Below are positions 11,718 through 21,550 of a stretch of 64,000 nt of DNA, in pieces. Under the pieces are notes generated by a model. The model did not search any database. It worked only from the letters and a program-made list of their open reading frames with translations, and was not told where the DNA came from. The position numbers and the translations under genes were made by a program. Within the stretch, counting starts at the first letter, position 1, and the number at the start of each line of letters is the position of its first letter. This stretch comes from Cyprinodon diabolis (lineage: Eukaryota; Chordata; Actinopteri; Cyprinodontiformes; Cyprinodontidae): the NCBI GenBank assembly GCA_030533445.1, contig CM060076.1:7606501-7670500 (forward strand), in the 5' to 3' direction.

Positions 11718-12032
11718 ATGTCGCGAATGGATAAGTACGCCATCACGCTAGAGCCGCCAGATCATGGAACATATCTGAGGAAATGTTCCGTGATCGACCA
11801 TATGGACCCCTATGCCCTCCATGGTGCCTTGTTTAGCACTAATCCAGATGATTGGCCAAATGTAGAGCACGTCGACATAGTTCATTACCTGGTGTTCAGT
11901 GAAAAACCTCTGCACACTCTTGAGGAAATGAGAGCGTACAAGGGTCTAGAGGCTCACAACCAGTTCACATCTGGTTGGGTACGAGATGTCGAAGTGATGT
12001 ACATGAAGGAAATTGCCATCATACGTGGACGG
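11718..12032 (+). pseudogene. first exon of a SWIM/YqaJ-family transposon protein
   Basis: The frame from ATG 11718 (MSRMDKYAITLEPPDHG...) gives about 105 residues before a strong donor, GG|GTGAGT at 12033. I chose this start over 11631 because the upstream part lies in the inverted repeat. The pattern 'YKGLEAHNQF.SGWV.DV', followed by a conserved '..IRGRV' strand, is the N-terminal module of a large family found in many aquatic animals. In that family it is followed by a SWIM zinc finger and a YqaJ-type exonuclease/recombinase domain; this is recalled, not searched. Nothing downstream continues the protein: the next 250 bp are non-coding and then the hAT intervenes. I therefore read it as a retained first exon in an internally deleted transposon copy. 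A domesticated host exon is possible but unsupported. Confidence 0.6.
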
Positions 12033-12319
12033 GTGAGTTTTAATAAGATGGTAAAAATGTAAACAATCCGACGCAGGGCTCGCTATGCTAGGTGGCTAAC
12101 GGCCGGCGGTGCAGTTTACGAATGGATGGGTTCAGGAGCTGCAGCTCATAAAGCCAGCAAACAGTGCTAACCGTTAGTGCTAACAACCACTCAGGCATGT
12201 AATGTACTTTTAACTAGCTGCTATGTGTTTCAAAGGTTTGGTTAGTAACGTTAACTGCCAAACCTCCCTAAACCCTCCGGGTTTCTCACATATTTGAGCC
12301 TTTTCCCGCTGGTTGAAAT

Positions 12320-13604
12320 TAGGGCTGCAACTAACGATTATTTTAAAAATCGATTAATCGGCCGATTATTTTTTCGATTAATCGACGAATCGGATAAAAA
12401 ATATTTTTTATACTAACCTTTTTATTCCAAAATAAACATTTTAGACAAAACAAACAAGCACACAAGTACAGGTTGCTCATTAACTGTACTGGTGCAATAT
12501 GAAAAATAAATGTTTGTGTTAAAACTACGCAAACTTACATGAGAAATGTAGCTGTACATCCACAAAATATAGGGTACTTTGTTTCATAAAGCGCAAAAAA
12601 AGACATTTTTGTTTTTAAAAGCCCCTAAGGGGTTCAAACAATAGGCCCCCCCATTTCAACAAATGAGTTTTTTTTAGACTAGAAGAGTTCTGCCTTTTAA
12701 GACAGGAAAGTATAGCAGTTAAAGTTGCTACTTGAGAAAATACTTAACCATAGATATAAAAAATAGCCCTGTGATTCAAATTATAAATTGTATTTGGAAT
12801 AAAAATGAGAGAACTAGGGGGGCTAAAAAACACATCCTCCAAAGACAGATATTTACATGGAAATGTGGCATATAATTAATTGACATATTACTGATCTTGC
12901 TGGATTTTATTCTGCTTTACTTCCATAAATTGCAGGATCTTCTTTACTTTATCTTTGCCAGAAGATTTAAACTTTAAAAGCCTTGCCCTCAAAATTTGCA
13001 AGTTAATTTATTTATAAAGAAAATATAAACGCTGCTTAAGCTAATTCAAATGAAATTAAAAGTAAAATAAGTAGCCAACCTTATCACTGTCTGTAACCTA
13101 CTAAAACGGTAAGGAAAGCATCAGATTAGCTACCTGAGAAACTAACGTTACGTTTCCCCACTTTAAAATGAAACAAACATGGTCGCTCACCCTGCTGATC
13201 AGCTCTCTTCACTGCCATCAAAGGCTCCAACGTGTTGTCTTTTCAGGTGCTGCATCATAACAGCGGTGCTTCCACGCCATGTTTATTTGTTTTTACAAAA
13301 GTTGCATGTTACGACTTTTTTCGCTTTACAAAGCGCAGGCTATTTTAATTATTGTGATCAATTTGCGCCGTCAATCCCGGCGCATGCGCGCTTCATTTGC
13401 ACTCTGGACGCTGAGGGTAAACATCCTCTGACTGCAGCGCTGAGAGGGACTCCTGCGGGAGCGGAGTTGGGATGGGGGAGGCGCCCCACGGCAATGACGA
13501 TGGCGGCGGATGACGCATTAATCGCGCGACACAACTAATCGATGATGAAATTCGTTGCCAACACTTTTAAAAGTCGATTTTATCGATTCGTTGTTGCAGC
13601 CCTA
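12320..13604 (-). mobile_element. 1285-bp hAT element nested in the THAP/SWIM transposon
   Basis: Ends are TAGGGCTGCAACTAACGATT (left) and ...GTTGTTGCAGCCCTA (right), flanked by exact 8-bp TSDs GTTGAAAT (12312-12319 and 13605-13612). Sub-terminal 'CGATTAATCG' repeats are typical of this widespread fish hAT family. Coding capacity is reduced to a BED-finger relic on the minus strand. It inserted after the outer transposon and is therefore younger. Confidence 0.9.
13195..13335 (-). pseudogene. BED zinc-finger relic of a hAT transposase
   Basis: On the minus strand one frame reads 'VTCNFCKNK', a stop, then 'TWRGSTAVMMQHLKRQHVGA'. This is the CxxC...HxxxxxH pattern of a BED finger with the usual G-S-T-x-x-M/L-x-x-H-L-K-R-x-H core. 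The in-frame stop and the absence of any RNase H-like domain in the element show it is dead. BED fingers bind DNA at the N-terminus of hAT transposases. The 119-aa plus-strand frame over the same DNA is its shadow. Confidence 0.7.
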
Positions 13605-13806
13605 GTTGAAATCAAGTTGAGGTGAAATTAATCAAATTAAAACACGGCTGAGAGAGGGAGTCCAGTACGCGGTAGTCATAGGCAGTAGTCTGAGTAGCGG
13701 CGGCGGAGGCAGTCAACATTGCGGCCACGGAAAGTAATACGTCATGACGCCCAAGCCCTATTATTAATATATTCTTACATGTTTTAAATGCTTGACAGGT
13801 AATTAC

Positions 13807-14023
13807 CTGTGACAAAGTGAGCACTGCAGACTCTGGCGTATTCCAGCTTAACACCGTCCAAATCGGACCTGGATATCCGTGTCAGCCATAGGTGACGGCG
13901 TTGTTCAGATAGCTGTTTTGTTTTTTCACATTGATTCACGATTACGGCTCGTATGCGATAGAAAGAGCGTTGATCTTCACCTCCACGGGCCGTGCAACCA
14001 ACAATTACACACGTTTTCACCAT
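13807..14023 (-). pseudogene. THAP-domain exon of the transposon
   Basis: From ATG at 14023 the frame reads MVKTCVIVGC... with F21-Y-R-I, W46, and 'ARVCSAHFVTG' (C66, H69). This is the C-x4-C ... C-x2-H zinc-coordinating pattern of a THAP DNA-binding domain, although the spacing between C10 and C66 is long. A donor-like CACAG|GTAATT falls just after HFVT, so the exon probably ends at 13807; read-through would give NYLSSI and a stop. THAP domains occur in P-element-like and Kolobok transposases and in host THAP genes. The position just inside the right terminus, mirroring the SWIM-type exon at the left, argues for a transposon gene. No catalytic domain follows. Confidence 0.65.
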
Positions 14024-14090
14024 TTTTCACTGTCAATACTGCCTAAGGCGTCATACAATGCAGGTTCAACGGTGCGAAACGACTGCCACC

Positions 14091-14133
14091 CAATATGGCG
14101 GATGCGCTGAGTAGTCACGTGAGCGTGACGTCA
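14091..14133 (-). promoter_or_regulatory. CRE-like and YY1-like motifs in right terminus
   Basis: On the minus strand TGACGTCA (14133-14126) is followed by CCGCCATATTG (14101-14091), the same order and spacing class as at the left end. They lie 70-110 bp upstream of the THAP ATG at 14023. A CACGTG-containing 'TCACGTGA' lies between them (about 14115-14122). Confidence 0.45.
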
Positions 14134-14358
14134 CCTGAAAACCCCCTATTAAGGCTGAAGGTGTACAAGATGGATGTTGGTGAAATGCAGCAAGCAAGTT
14201 TAGACTCTCAACATTTTGCTAAATATTGACAAGTGGGCTTGTCAAATCTCGTAAAACTAAATTAGCTCTCAGTGTAACTTTATTTTTAACACTTTTGAAT
14301 TAATGGAAGAACTGAGACTAATTCTTCCAGTCCAGAAAAGACAGTGCCATGCACAGAC

Positions 14359-14640
14359 TGTCAAGACTCAGAACGCTGGACCCAGATTTAAGGCAGACAG
14401 ACTTAAGTGATTTATAAGAAGTGTTAATTAATTGCTCTGAGCATTGCATCTCATCAACTAGGATTAGATGGCTGGAATCTCTGTAGAGGGAGAAACACAG
14501 GTTAGTGACCCTGTAACTCTCACTGGGAACGATAGTGAGCATGTGAGTCACTAACCTGGTTGTTAAGTTCAGTCCAAGCCCAGAGGAAGGAGTGGAGTCC
14601 AGCCGGATAGTTTTCCTCAGTATGTGGCGGTTTCTGCCAT
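14359..14640 (-). repeat. LTR-like repeat, 3' part (copy C)
   Basis: Minus-strand copy of the family at 1-523 and 38099-38294. Reading leftward it has '...GGACTGAACTT..AACCAG|GTTAGT', a 75-nt GT...AG segment, 'TCTGGGTCCAGCGTTCTGA' and an end in CTTGACA at 14359. The 206-aa minus frame across it (14318-14938) is an accident of the repeat and the adjacent SINE. The 5' end is unclear. Confidence 0.55.
14481..14558 (-). other. mini-intron-like segment with donor hairpin (copy C)
   Basis: On the minus strand the donor AACCAG|GTTAGT is at 14555 and the acceptor 'TCCCTCTACAG' ends at 14481, giving 75 nt. Arms 14498-14509 and 14547-14558 are exact 12-bp reverse complements. The sequence between the arms differs completely from copy A while the arms persist. 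Confidence 0.55.
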
Positions 14641-14682
14641 ATATCGAGGAGTTGTAATGTTTTGTAAATGAAAATCCCTTAA

Positions 14683-14882
14683 TTGCCCCACAATGGGGAA
14701 ATTCACTCTCTACCTTTGTCCCATCCCTTTGGGGAGCAGTGGGCTGCCATTGTGAGGCACCCAGGGAGCAGTTAAGAGTTTTACTCAGGAACCCAGAGTG
14801 GAGGCTGTGGGGATCGAACCAGGTACTTGGAACCATCACAGAGCACAAGGGCATTGCTCTAACGACTAGGTCAACACTCCCC
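14683..14882 (-). repeat. tRNA-derived SINE, family B
   Basis: On the minus strand: 'GACCTAGTCGTTAGAGCAAT' (A-box-like), then 'CTGGTTCGATCCCCACAG' (B box GGTTCGATCC), then a 'GGAGCAGTGGGCTGCCATTG' body (given here in + orientation) and an AATTAAGGG tail. A fragment of the same family lies at 34366-34454. Confidence 0.7.
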
Positions 14883-15860
14883 AAAGTGGAACAGATGGAT
14901 TTGGTGAATGATAATGAAAACTGGGTGGAGGTAGGCAAGTGGATGAACTAAACCAATAATCCAGTCATCAGTGCCAAGACTATGACACTGACTTTTTGAA
15001 AGGCAGGGATGAAAACAAAGGGCACATATCGTGTGTCCTCATTACTGTAAATGGCAATTAAGCACACAAGGTGCATGCAAGCGGGCACCTTGGCACATGC
15101 TTTTCAACAATTCAGCCACAATGGGGGGCACTCCACTCTCCGTGCATATCACTATGAAAAGTGTCAATTTAAGGAGATGTTTTAGACCGGAGGTAAGCAA
15201 CGCCACTCCTTGTAGGCCTGTATCATGCACCAATTAGATTCCTCTTTGGAACAACACACCTGAATCAAATGGCTACATTACTTCTACAATTTACAGTCAG
15301 TTTCTTCAGAGTATTGTTAATCATCTAATTACTTGATTCAAGAGTGTTAGCTCATGGCCATATCTAAAGATTGCAGTACACTGCCCCTCAAAGACAGGAA
15401 TCCCCCCCCTCCTGTTTTAGACAAATCACCTAAGAGGTTACAGGCTGTCCAGTGTGTTTTATGTTCATTCTCACCTAAACCAGAGCTGGGAAGCCATACT
15501 TGGTGACTGGTAGTGCTTCATTGCAGAAGGATTTTTACTTTTTGTGTGGTAAAGGAAGGATAAACAGAATGATTGGCTGACCTTTGACGCTTTTAGCAAA
15601 CAGGTCAACGATAAGCTCAACAAGAAGACTCATAATGATAACAAAAATGTATCTTCTTCTATGGTGCAGAACATCAGGTGTCTAATCAACTTAAAAGACA
15701 ATGTTAACGCCTACTTGGAGAGTGAATGAATGGGACACCCATTGGCTTTGCTATTCATTTTTATTTTCCATTGCAATTTTTTTTTATTAAAAGTTAACTT
15801 ATTGAAAATGACTCCATATGATGAAAACAACAGGGCAATGTGGAGTGAAAAATGTTGAGA
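14883..15860. other. mostly unassigned DNA
   Basis: 15185-15310 contains 'CAACACACCTGAATCAAATG', which resembles a common fish repeat, but no boundaries are visible. The rest is unremarkable. The small plus and minus frames near 15031-15237 have no identifiable domain. Confidence 0.35.
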
Positions 15861-17112
15861 TACACTATATTGCCAAAAGTATTTGCTCACCTGCCTTGAC
15901 TCACATATGAGCTTAAGTGACATCCCGTTCCTAATCCATAGGGTTCAATATGACGTCGGTCCACCCTTTGCAGCTAGAACAGCTTCAACTCTTCTGGGAA
16001 GGCTGTCCACAAGGTTTAGGAGTGTGTTTATGGGAATTTTTGACCATTCTTCCAGAAGCGCATTTGTGAGGTCGCACACTGATGTTGGACGAGAAGGCCT
16101 GGCTCTCAGTCTCCGCTCTAATTCATCCCAAAGGTGTTCTATCGGGTTGAGGTCAGGACTCTGTGCAGGCCAGTCAAGTTCATCCACACCAGACTCTGTC
16201 ATCCATGTCTTTATGGACCTTGCTTTGTGCACTGGTGCACAGTCATGTTGGAAGAGGAAGGGGCCAGCTCCAAACTGTTCCCACAAAGTTGGGAGCATGG
16301 AATTGTCCAAAATGTCTTGGTATGCTGAAGCATTCAGAGTTCCTTTCACTGGAACTAAGGGGCCAAGCCCAGCTCCTGAAAAACAACCCCACACCATAAT
16401 CCCCCCTCCACCAAACTTTACACTTGGCACAATGCAGTCAGACAAGTACCGTTCTCCTGGCAACCGCCAAACCCAGACCCGTCCATCAGATTGCCAGATG
16501 GAGAAGCGCGATTCGTCACTCCAGAGAACGCGTCTCCACTGCTCTAGAGTCCAGTGGCGGCGTGCTTTACACCACCGCATCCGACGCTTTGCATTGCACT
16601 TGGTTATGTATGGCTTGGATGCAGCTGCTCGACCATGGAAACCCATTCCATGAAGCTCTCTGCGCACTGTTCTTGAGCTAATCTGAAGGCCACATGAAGT
16701 TTGGAGGTCTGTAGTGATTGACTCTGCAGAAAGTTGGCGACCTCTTCGCACTATGCGCTTCAGCATCCGCTGACCCCGCTCCGTCAGTTTACGTGGCCTA
16801 CCACTTCGTGGCTGAGTTGCTGTCGTTCCCAAACACTTCCATTTTCTTATAATACAGCTGACAGTTGACTGTGGAATATTTAGGAGCGAGGAAATTTCAC
16901 GACTGGATTTGTTGCACAGGTGGCATCCTATCACAGTTCCACGCTGGAATTCACTGAGCTCCTGAGAGCGACCCATTCTTTCACAAATGTTTGTAAAAAC
17001 AGTCTGCATGCCTAGGTTCTTGAATTTATACACCTGTGGCCATGGAAGTGATTGGAACACCTGATTCCAATAATTTGGATGGGTGAGCAAATACTTTTGG
17101 CAATATAGTGTA
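15861..17112 (-). mobile_element. complete Tc1-like transposon
   Basis: Exact 31-bp terminal inverted repeats (15861-15891 and 17082-17112, counting the outer TA) start TACACTATATTGCCAAAAGT. TA dinucleotides bound the element at each end, as expected for Tc1/mariner insertion. The interior is filled by one transposase gene. Identity of the two repeats and the uninterrupted frame suggest recent activity. Internal repeats of the long IR/DR type are not seen. Confidence 0.93.
15945..16976 (-). CDS. Tc1-family DDE transposase, intact
   Basis: A 343-residue protein, full length for the family. It would cut the element out and reinsert it at TA sites. Residues 6-55 form a PAIRED-like helix-turn-helix ('[20 protein letters not shown]'), followed by GRPRK (59-63, the AT-hook-like linker) and a second helix-turn-helix to about 115. 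The catalytic triad is complete: D154 in WSDESRF, D245 in FQHDCAPVH and E280 in NPIEHLWDE, giving the D34E spacing of Tc1 rather than mariner's D34D. The glycine-rich box '[10 protein letters not shown]' (188-197) is present, and the C-terminus is the usual 'AAKGGPTSY'. I start at the MGRSQEL methionine (16976), because the longer frame from 17090 reads through terminal-repeat DNA. No stop or frameshift is seen. The 256-aa plus-strand frame is its antisense shadow. Confidence 0.92.
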   Translation of the reverse strand: MGRSQELSEFQRGTVIGCHLCNKSSREISSLLNIPQSTVSCIIRKWKCLGTTATQPRSGRPRKLTERGQRMLKRIVRRGRQLSAESITTDLQTSCGLQISSRTVRRELHGMGFHGRAAASKPYITKCNAKRRMRWCKARRHWTLEQWRRVLWSDESRFSIWQSDGRVWVWRLPGERYLSDCIVPSVKFGGGGIMVWGCFSGAGLGPLVPVKGTLNASAYQDILDNSMLPTLWEQFGAGPFLFQHDCAPVHKARSIKTWMTESGVDELDWPAQSPDLNPIEHLWDELERRLRARPSRPTSVCDLTNALLEEWSKIPINTLLNLVDSLPRRVEAVLAAKGGPTSY

Positions 17113-17576
17113 TGTCTGTTCTTAGCCTCACAGGCTCTAAATGAAGGTCATGAGAGATAAGAATAAGTTACCAAACAGGGAATTTGACTGGTAAACTTAC
17201 AACAGATGGGCTGCATATAGGCACCTGGGTACCAGTGGGAGACAGTGATAAATATATTTCAGGTCAGAATAAGGTGCATGTTTTGTCCATTTAGTTCAAA
17301 CTAAAGGCATATAATTCAGGAGTGTCTTTCAAAGGTAGCTTAGTATCTTAGTACAGAATGAAAATGCATTGCTTTTTCATTTTGAATCTTTTTAAATAAT
17401 GAGCATGATTCAGCATGATTGAGCGTGAATCAGTTCCTCCTCTTTTTTTAACTTTTTAGAAATTCAAGGAAACTAGTTTTCAACAAGCATGTCAACAACA
17501 TGGTGCTTTAAAAACTGTAAAAGTAGAGTGAGAAGCAAATGAAGCTATTGGGGCAAAAACACAATTAAACAGGCTC
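17113..17576. other. unassigned DNA
   Basis: AT-rich, with no recognised repeat. The lost 5' half of the following decayed Tc1 may lie here but cannot be recognised. Confidence 0.4.
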
Positions 17577-18175
17577 CCCATAATTGGACAGTGGAGAGAT
17601 TGGAAAACATTGCCTGGTCTGATGAGTATGGATTTCTCCTGCAGCATCAATTTTGAGCCAAGCATCCATTTGGAATGGTTTCTTGAATGTAACAATGAGT
17701 TCACTGTACAAAAATGCCCTCCATAGTCACCAGATCTCCATCCAGTTATAGAGCACCTTTAAGATGCTGGTGAACTCTCTCCTAGGAATATTCCAATACT
17801 TTTTTGAATCTATGTGCTGAAGGATTAAAGCATTTTTCTGAAGGCAAAAGGAAGTCCAACTTGGTACTAGTGTTGCACCGATACCGATACCAGTATCGGA
17901 CGGGGCCCCAATACTGCCCTAAAATGGTGGTATCGGTATTGGTGAGTACCAACAAATAGGGCACCGATACCATTTTGAGAGCCATAAGTTTATTCAACTA
18001 TTGTCACCCACTCCGATAGGCAATAAAAAGTTCTACTGGATTCACTTTGTATTAGATTTTTTCCTGCTTCACAAAGGTAGGCAGCAGCTTGACAAAGCCA
18101 TGATGGCAATTATTGGCATTGGCGCAACACTACTTGGTACTAAGAAGGTCTACCCGATAAAGTGGCCAGCAAGTA
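17577..18175 (+). pseudogene. decayed Tc1 transposase remnant (family of the 43.6-kb element), split by an hAT
   Basis: 17582-17645 translates piecewise as 'NWTVERLENIAWSDEYGF', matching the first catalytic region of the 43.8-kb transposase. 17682-17760 matches '[25 protein letters not shown]', the third-acid region that the 43.8-kb copy has lost. The end, 'ATAAAGTGGCCAGCAAGTA' (to 18175), matches that family's right terminus. Frames shift and stops occur, a central part is missing, and the hAT at 17868-18132 interrupts it. It is a 5'-truncated, internally deleted, inactive copy. Confidence 0.75.
17868..18132 (+). mobile_element. short hAT element, family 'CACCGATACC', copy 2
   Basis: TAGTGTTGCACCGATACCGA... 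to ...GGCGCAACACTA, with exact 8-bp TSDs CTTGGTAC (17860-17867, 18133-18140). It is shorter than the 5083 copy by an internal deletion. It lies inside the decayed Tc1 and so is younger than it. Confidence 0.9.
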
Positions 18176-18906
18176 TATATTGCAATATAATTTTACTGTG
18201 GGGGCCTGGGAGATTCCTCCTTAATTAAACCAGTTTTCAGCTTCTCCCACAGAGGCCCTCCTCAAGCACTTTCACCCTGAGTGGCATGTTGATTGGTTTC
18301 ACCTGTTCTCCATCAAGTAGTGGACTACTTAAGGTGCCTGATGCCAGCTCTCTAGTGCCAGAGTGTTGACCTTTGTGGTAACTCCTTGCCCTGCTGATTT
18401 CCTGAGCTTTCTTTCCTAGAAACCTCTTTAACCAGTTCTCTTCCTTGCTTCTCTTGGGACTAGTGATGGTGAGATGAGGCCCCATGAGGCATTGAACCGT
18501 TATGGCAAATTGCTTCATTGAACCACAATGTGGAGGGTTGACACACTGTCTGTCCGGCTTTTAGCAGCTAGTCATGTTAGCGTTTTACTGCACAACCGAA
18601 TGAGCCTTAGAACAAAGGAAAAATATAAAGTAACATCCTGCTGTAAATTTTCAAAGCACAGAAGAGACACCGTTGGGAGCTTCAACTATTCCTAATCTCG
18701 TCTGACCTGCTTCACCCAATTTCCTCCAGATCCTTACTTAAACAACTCAACAATCACCGTATCACCATAACTTGTCATAACACCTTTATGGAGTAAATGT
18801 CATGGTGTTCTGAAGTTGTTTTACGCACGTACAGAACCTTCTCAGAAATAGGTAAGAAGGCTCTTGCAGCAAACACTGAAGGACCTACGCTAAAATAACA
18901 ACTGTC

Positions 18907-18908
<2 letters not shown>
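18176..18908. other. unassigned DNA with a possible repeat start
   Basis: 'CTAGTGATGGTGAGATGAGG...GAGGCATTGAACCG' near 18459-18500 resembles a fish repeat, but I see no second terminus. The rest holds nothing recognisable. Confidence 0.35.

Positions 18909-18974
<66 letters not shown>
18909..18974. repeat. (AT)n microsatellite
   Basis: About 66 bp of alternating AT interrupted once by 'AC' near 18940. Confidence 0.95.
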
Positions 18975-18976
<2 letters not shown>

Positions 18977-20541
18977 TGTGTATCTATGTTACCATTTTTG
19001 TTTTAAAAGTGTTGCAGTGGACTAATTCATAAAAAAAATATATCACATACGGCAATCTATTTGGAAATGCCTTTTTCATTTATGAGTGGAAACTGTAATT
19101 GATCATCTCTGCACAGAGCCCATCCCCAATAGTCACTCTTCAGTGCTTTAGTTCTCAGTATCTCTCTCTGCCAGCAGGCCCAGGACAGAGTCATTAAAGG
19201 CAGACTGAGGAGCTGTAAAATGACTGGTGTAAATCACCGGCTCACCTGGAGCATTTAACGATAAGCTGCAAAAGGGATGGAGCTGTCTGTGTGGGAGAGA
19301 CTAACAAAGAGAGGAAAAAATCAGGACAGAAGTATGGAACATTTATATAAATGACAGCCTCTTCACTTTTCTACCTTTTTTTCTGCCAAAGAATACTCGC
19401 AAATATACCACTCACTCTGTAAACATATCTCATAATTCAATAACTAATATGATTAACATTAATTTACACTTTAAATTAAAATAATTCACAAATATTTATT
19501 GGAACCTTTGTGGTGAATAATTGTAAAAACCTTGTGTACTTAAGAAAAAAAGAGATGCTGCTAAAACTATTGGGTAAAAAGTATTCAAAAATTATATTGC
19601 CTATGGTGCTTTTACATCCCCATCACAACCATACAGAAAATGCCCAGAAAAAGGCAATTTTCTCATTTAATGCCCATATTTTCCCATTCGCTGGTCAAAC
19701 ACAATACCCTGGTCCCAAGAAAACACAGCAAAAAGCCTAGTCTCATCAAAATATTTTCAAATATTCTATTTGCATGAATATGAGGTTTAGAAAATATCAC
19801 TGTATGAACTGGAACTTAGTCTTATTCAGATGTGCATCCATTCATTTCCTATGCTCTAGTCATACTTTGGTAAATGACTACTATTTGCAATGTGTATGTG
19901 CAATGGACATGGGTACGATCTGAATGATGAAGGTTAAAGGAGAGATGTAAACATCTCTTGGGGTAAGTTAGCATCAGCATCAGTGTGACACTGTCAGACT
20001 GTGTTGAGCTGACACACTTCCTGACAATATTTTGCTATCAGTCATCCCAGTTTCACAGATAAGGCAGTCTGTGCAAGTTATGATTTTACCTGTTTGTTCA
20101 ACAAACCCCGGGCTGATGTTGCAGGCAACATTACAAACACACTATAAAGATTCAGTATAGGTCAAAACTTATTTATTTACCACAAAAGTTGAATACTAGT
20201 GTGTGAATGTTTGGGTGTATGTCCTTATTTTGTTGGATCTTAACTGGCTGACAGCTTTCAGACCAGAAGAGAAGATGTGTTTTCTTCCTTGTCAGCGTCA
20301 CTTTTCCGCTGCTGCACCTCTGAAGTTGTTTTAAGGAACAGATATCGCTTCTTCTGTGGTTGGCAGTAAATGTTGGAGGAAGATGGAACAAGTTCACAGC
20401 CTCCCTATGATGTGGGGGGGATCCTGAGATGTCTCACTTTCTGTCACATGTTGTTGAGTGTGGTGCTTTAAATGAAAAGGGAAGGCATCCCAAACAGAAA
20501 AAAAAGTTTCCAGAATGTCTTTGAATATAGTGGAAAAAAAA
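18975..20541. other. unassigned DNA; possible conserved non-coding block
   Basis: 19090-19310 is more GC-balanced and complex than its surroundings and could be a conserved non-coding element; that would need alignment. No repeat or gene is recognised elsewhere in the interval. Confidence 0.35.
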
Positions 20542-21164
20542 CAGAGATGGCAAAAGTACTCACTTTCTGTACTTGAGTAAAAGTACATATACTTGTGTTA
20601 AAAAATACTCTGGTAAAAGTGGAAGTACTGATTAAACTTCTTTACTCAAGTAAAAGTAACAAAGTACAGGCTTGTAAATTTACTTAAAGTATAAAAGTAA
20701 AAGTAGAAACCACTTTTTTCATGCCGTTGCCTACATTTTAAATGGATGTCTGCCAACAGGACTAGATCTCCGTCATTTTCAATCATCTCGTCGTCCATAC
20801 TGCTATGCTAACGCCACCGCCACCAAGCTGCAATGATTTGCCGCGAATGAATACCGCCGAATCTGTCGATTCATCTTGTAGTGGTGCGTCAAATGCAACG
20901 TAGATTCCCATCCAATTAGATTGAATTTGGTATTGATGACGTGAAAAATAATAACAGTAACTCCATTGAAATGATTCAAAACTAAAGTAACGAGCCAATT
21001 TTTAAAAATGTAAGGAGTAGAAAGTACAGATCTTTGTGTAAAAATGTAAGGAGTAGAAGTAAAAAGTCGCCATAAAAATAAGTAGTAAAGTAAAGTAAAA
21101 ATATCAGAAAAATCTACTTGAGTACAGTAACGAAGTATTTGTACTTCGTTACATCCCATCTCTG
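20542..21164. mobile_element. 623-bp non-autonomous hAT-like element
   Basis: Ends are CAGAGATGG (20542) and CCATCTCTG (21164), with 'AAGTACT...' and '...GTAACGAAGTA' motifs inside each end. Flanks are A-runs (8 and 7 A), compatible with an 8-bp TSD but not diagnostic. The family resembles the common fish repeat with a 'GAGATGGGATGTAACGAAGT' terminus. The minus frames inside it have no transposase domain. Confidence 0.7.
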
Positions 21165-21550
21165 AAAAAAATCTATTTAATACTAGAGCACAAACACCTA
21201 AAACTACTAAAGTTGTGTTGCATAACAACTATATACAGTAACACAGCAAAACCAGGCTAAAATAGGAAAGAAGTATTTAACCAAATATTTCACTAAAATC
21301 ATTAAAAAATTTTCTCAAAACACTAAGACTATTGACACCGGTTAAATATCACATTTATTCTGGATATATCTCTGTAAATAATGTGTGTAATACTAAAGGA
21401 AATAACCTTTTTTTTCCAAAAAATGCATTCTCATATATTCATCCTTTATAAGGCATTTCTCAACTTTAAAATGCCTAAACTGCTCATATCAACTCACAGG
21501 AAATTTCAGAGTAACTTGTTTATACTGCAGATACTGCAGAATAGCGATAG
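21165..21550. other. unassigned AT-rich DNA
   Basis: Nothing recognisable. Confidence 0.5.

Larger units (their letters stand above)
11641..14146. mobile_element. THAP/SWIM-YqaJ DNA transposon, internally deleted, interrupted by an hAT
   Basis: The ends are inverted: CGGGGTTTTCAGTGACGTCA at 11641, and at 14146 read backwards GGGGGTTTTCAGGTGACGTC. Both flanks show TA (11639-11640, 14147-14148), a possible 2-bp TSD. Both termini also contain a 'TCCGCCATNTTGGGTGGCA' block (11676 and 14102). Removing the nested hAT (12320-13604 plus one TSD copy) leaves about 1.2 kb. This holds the first exon of a SWIM/YqaJ-family protein entering from the left and the first exon of a THAP protein entering from the right, so the autonomous parent probably encoded both. 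The superfamily is not settled: THAP domains occur in P-like and Kolobok transposases, but neither usual TSD (8 bp, TTAA) is seen. Confidence 0.65.

Noticed and set aside
13179..13538. 119-aa plus-strand open frame
   Set aside because: Opposite strand of the BED-finger relic and sub-terminal hAT sequence.
14318..14938. 206-aa minus-strand open frame
   Set aside because: Spans the junction of an LTR-like repeat and a tRNA-derived SINE; no domain, so chance reading through repeats.
15883..16653. 256-aa plus-strand open frame
   Set aside because: Lies antisense to the intact Tc1 transposase and has no domain of its own.
16977..17090. N-terminal extension of the Tc1 transposase (381-aa version)
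   Set aside because: The first codons fall in the terminal inverted repeat. Family proteins begin at the MGRSQEL methionine and are about 340 aa.
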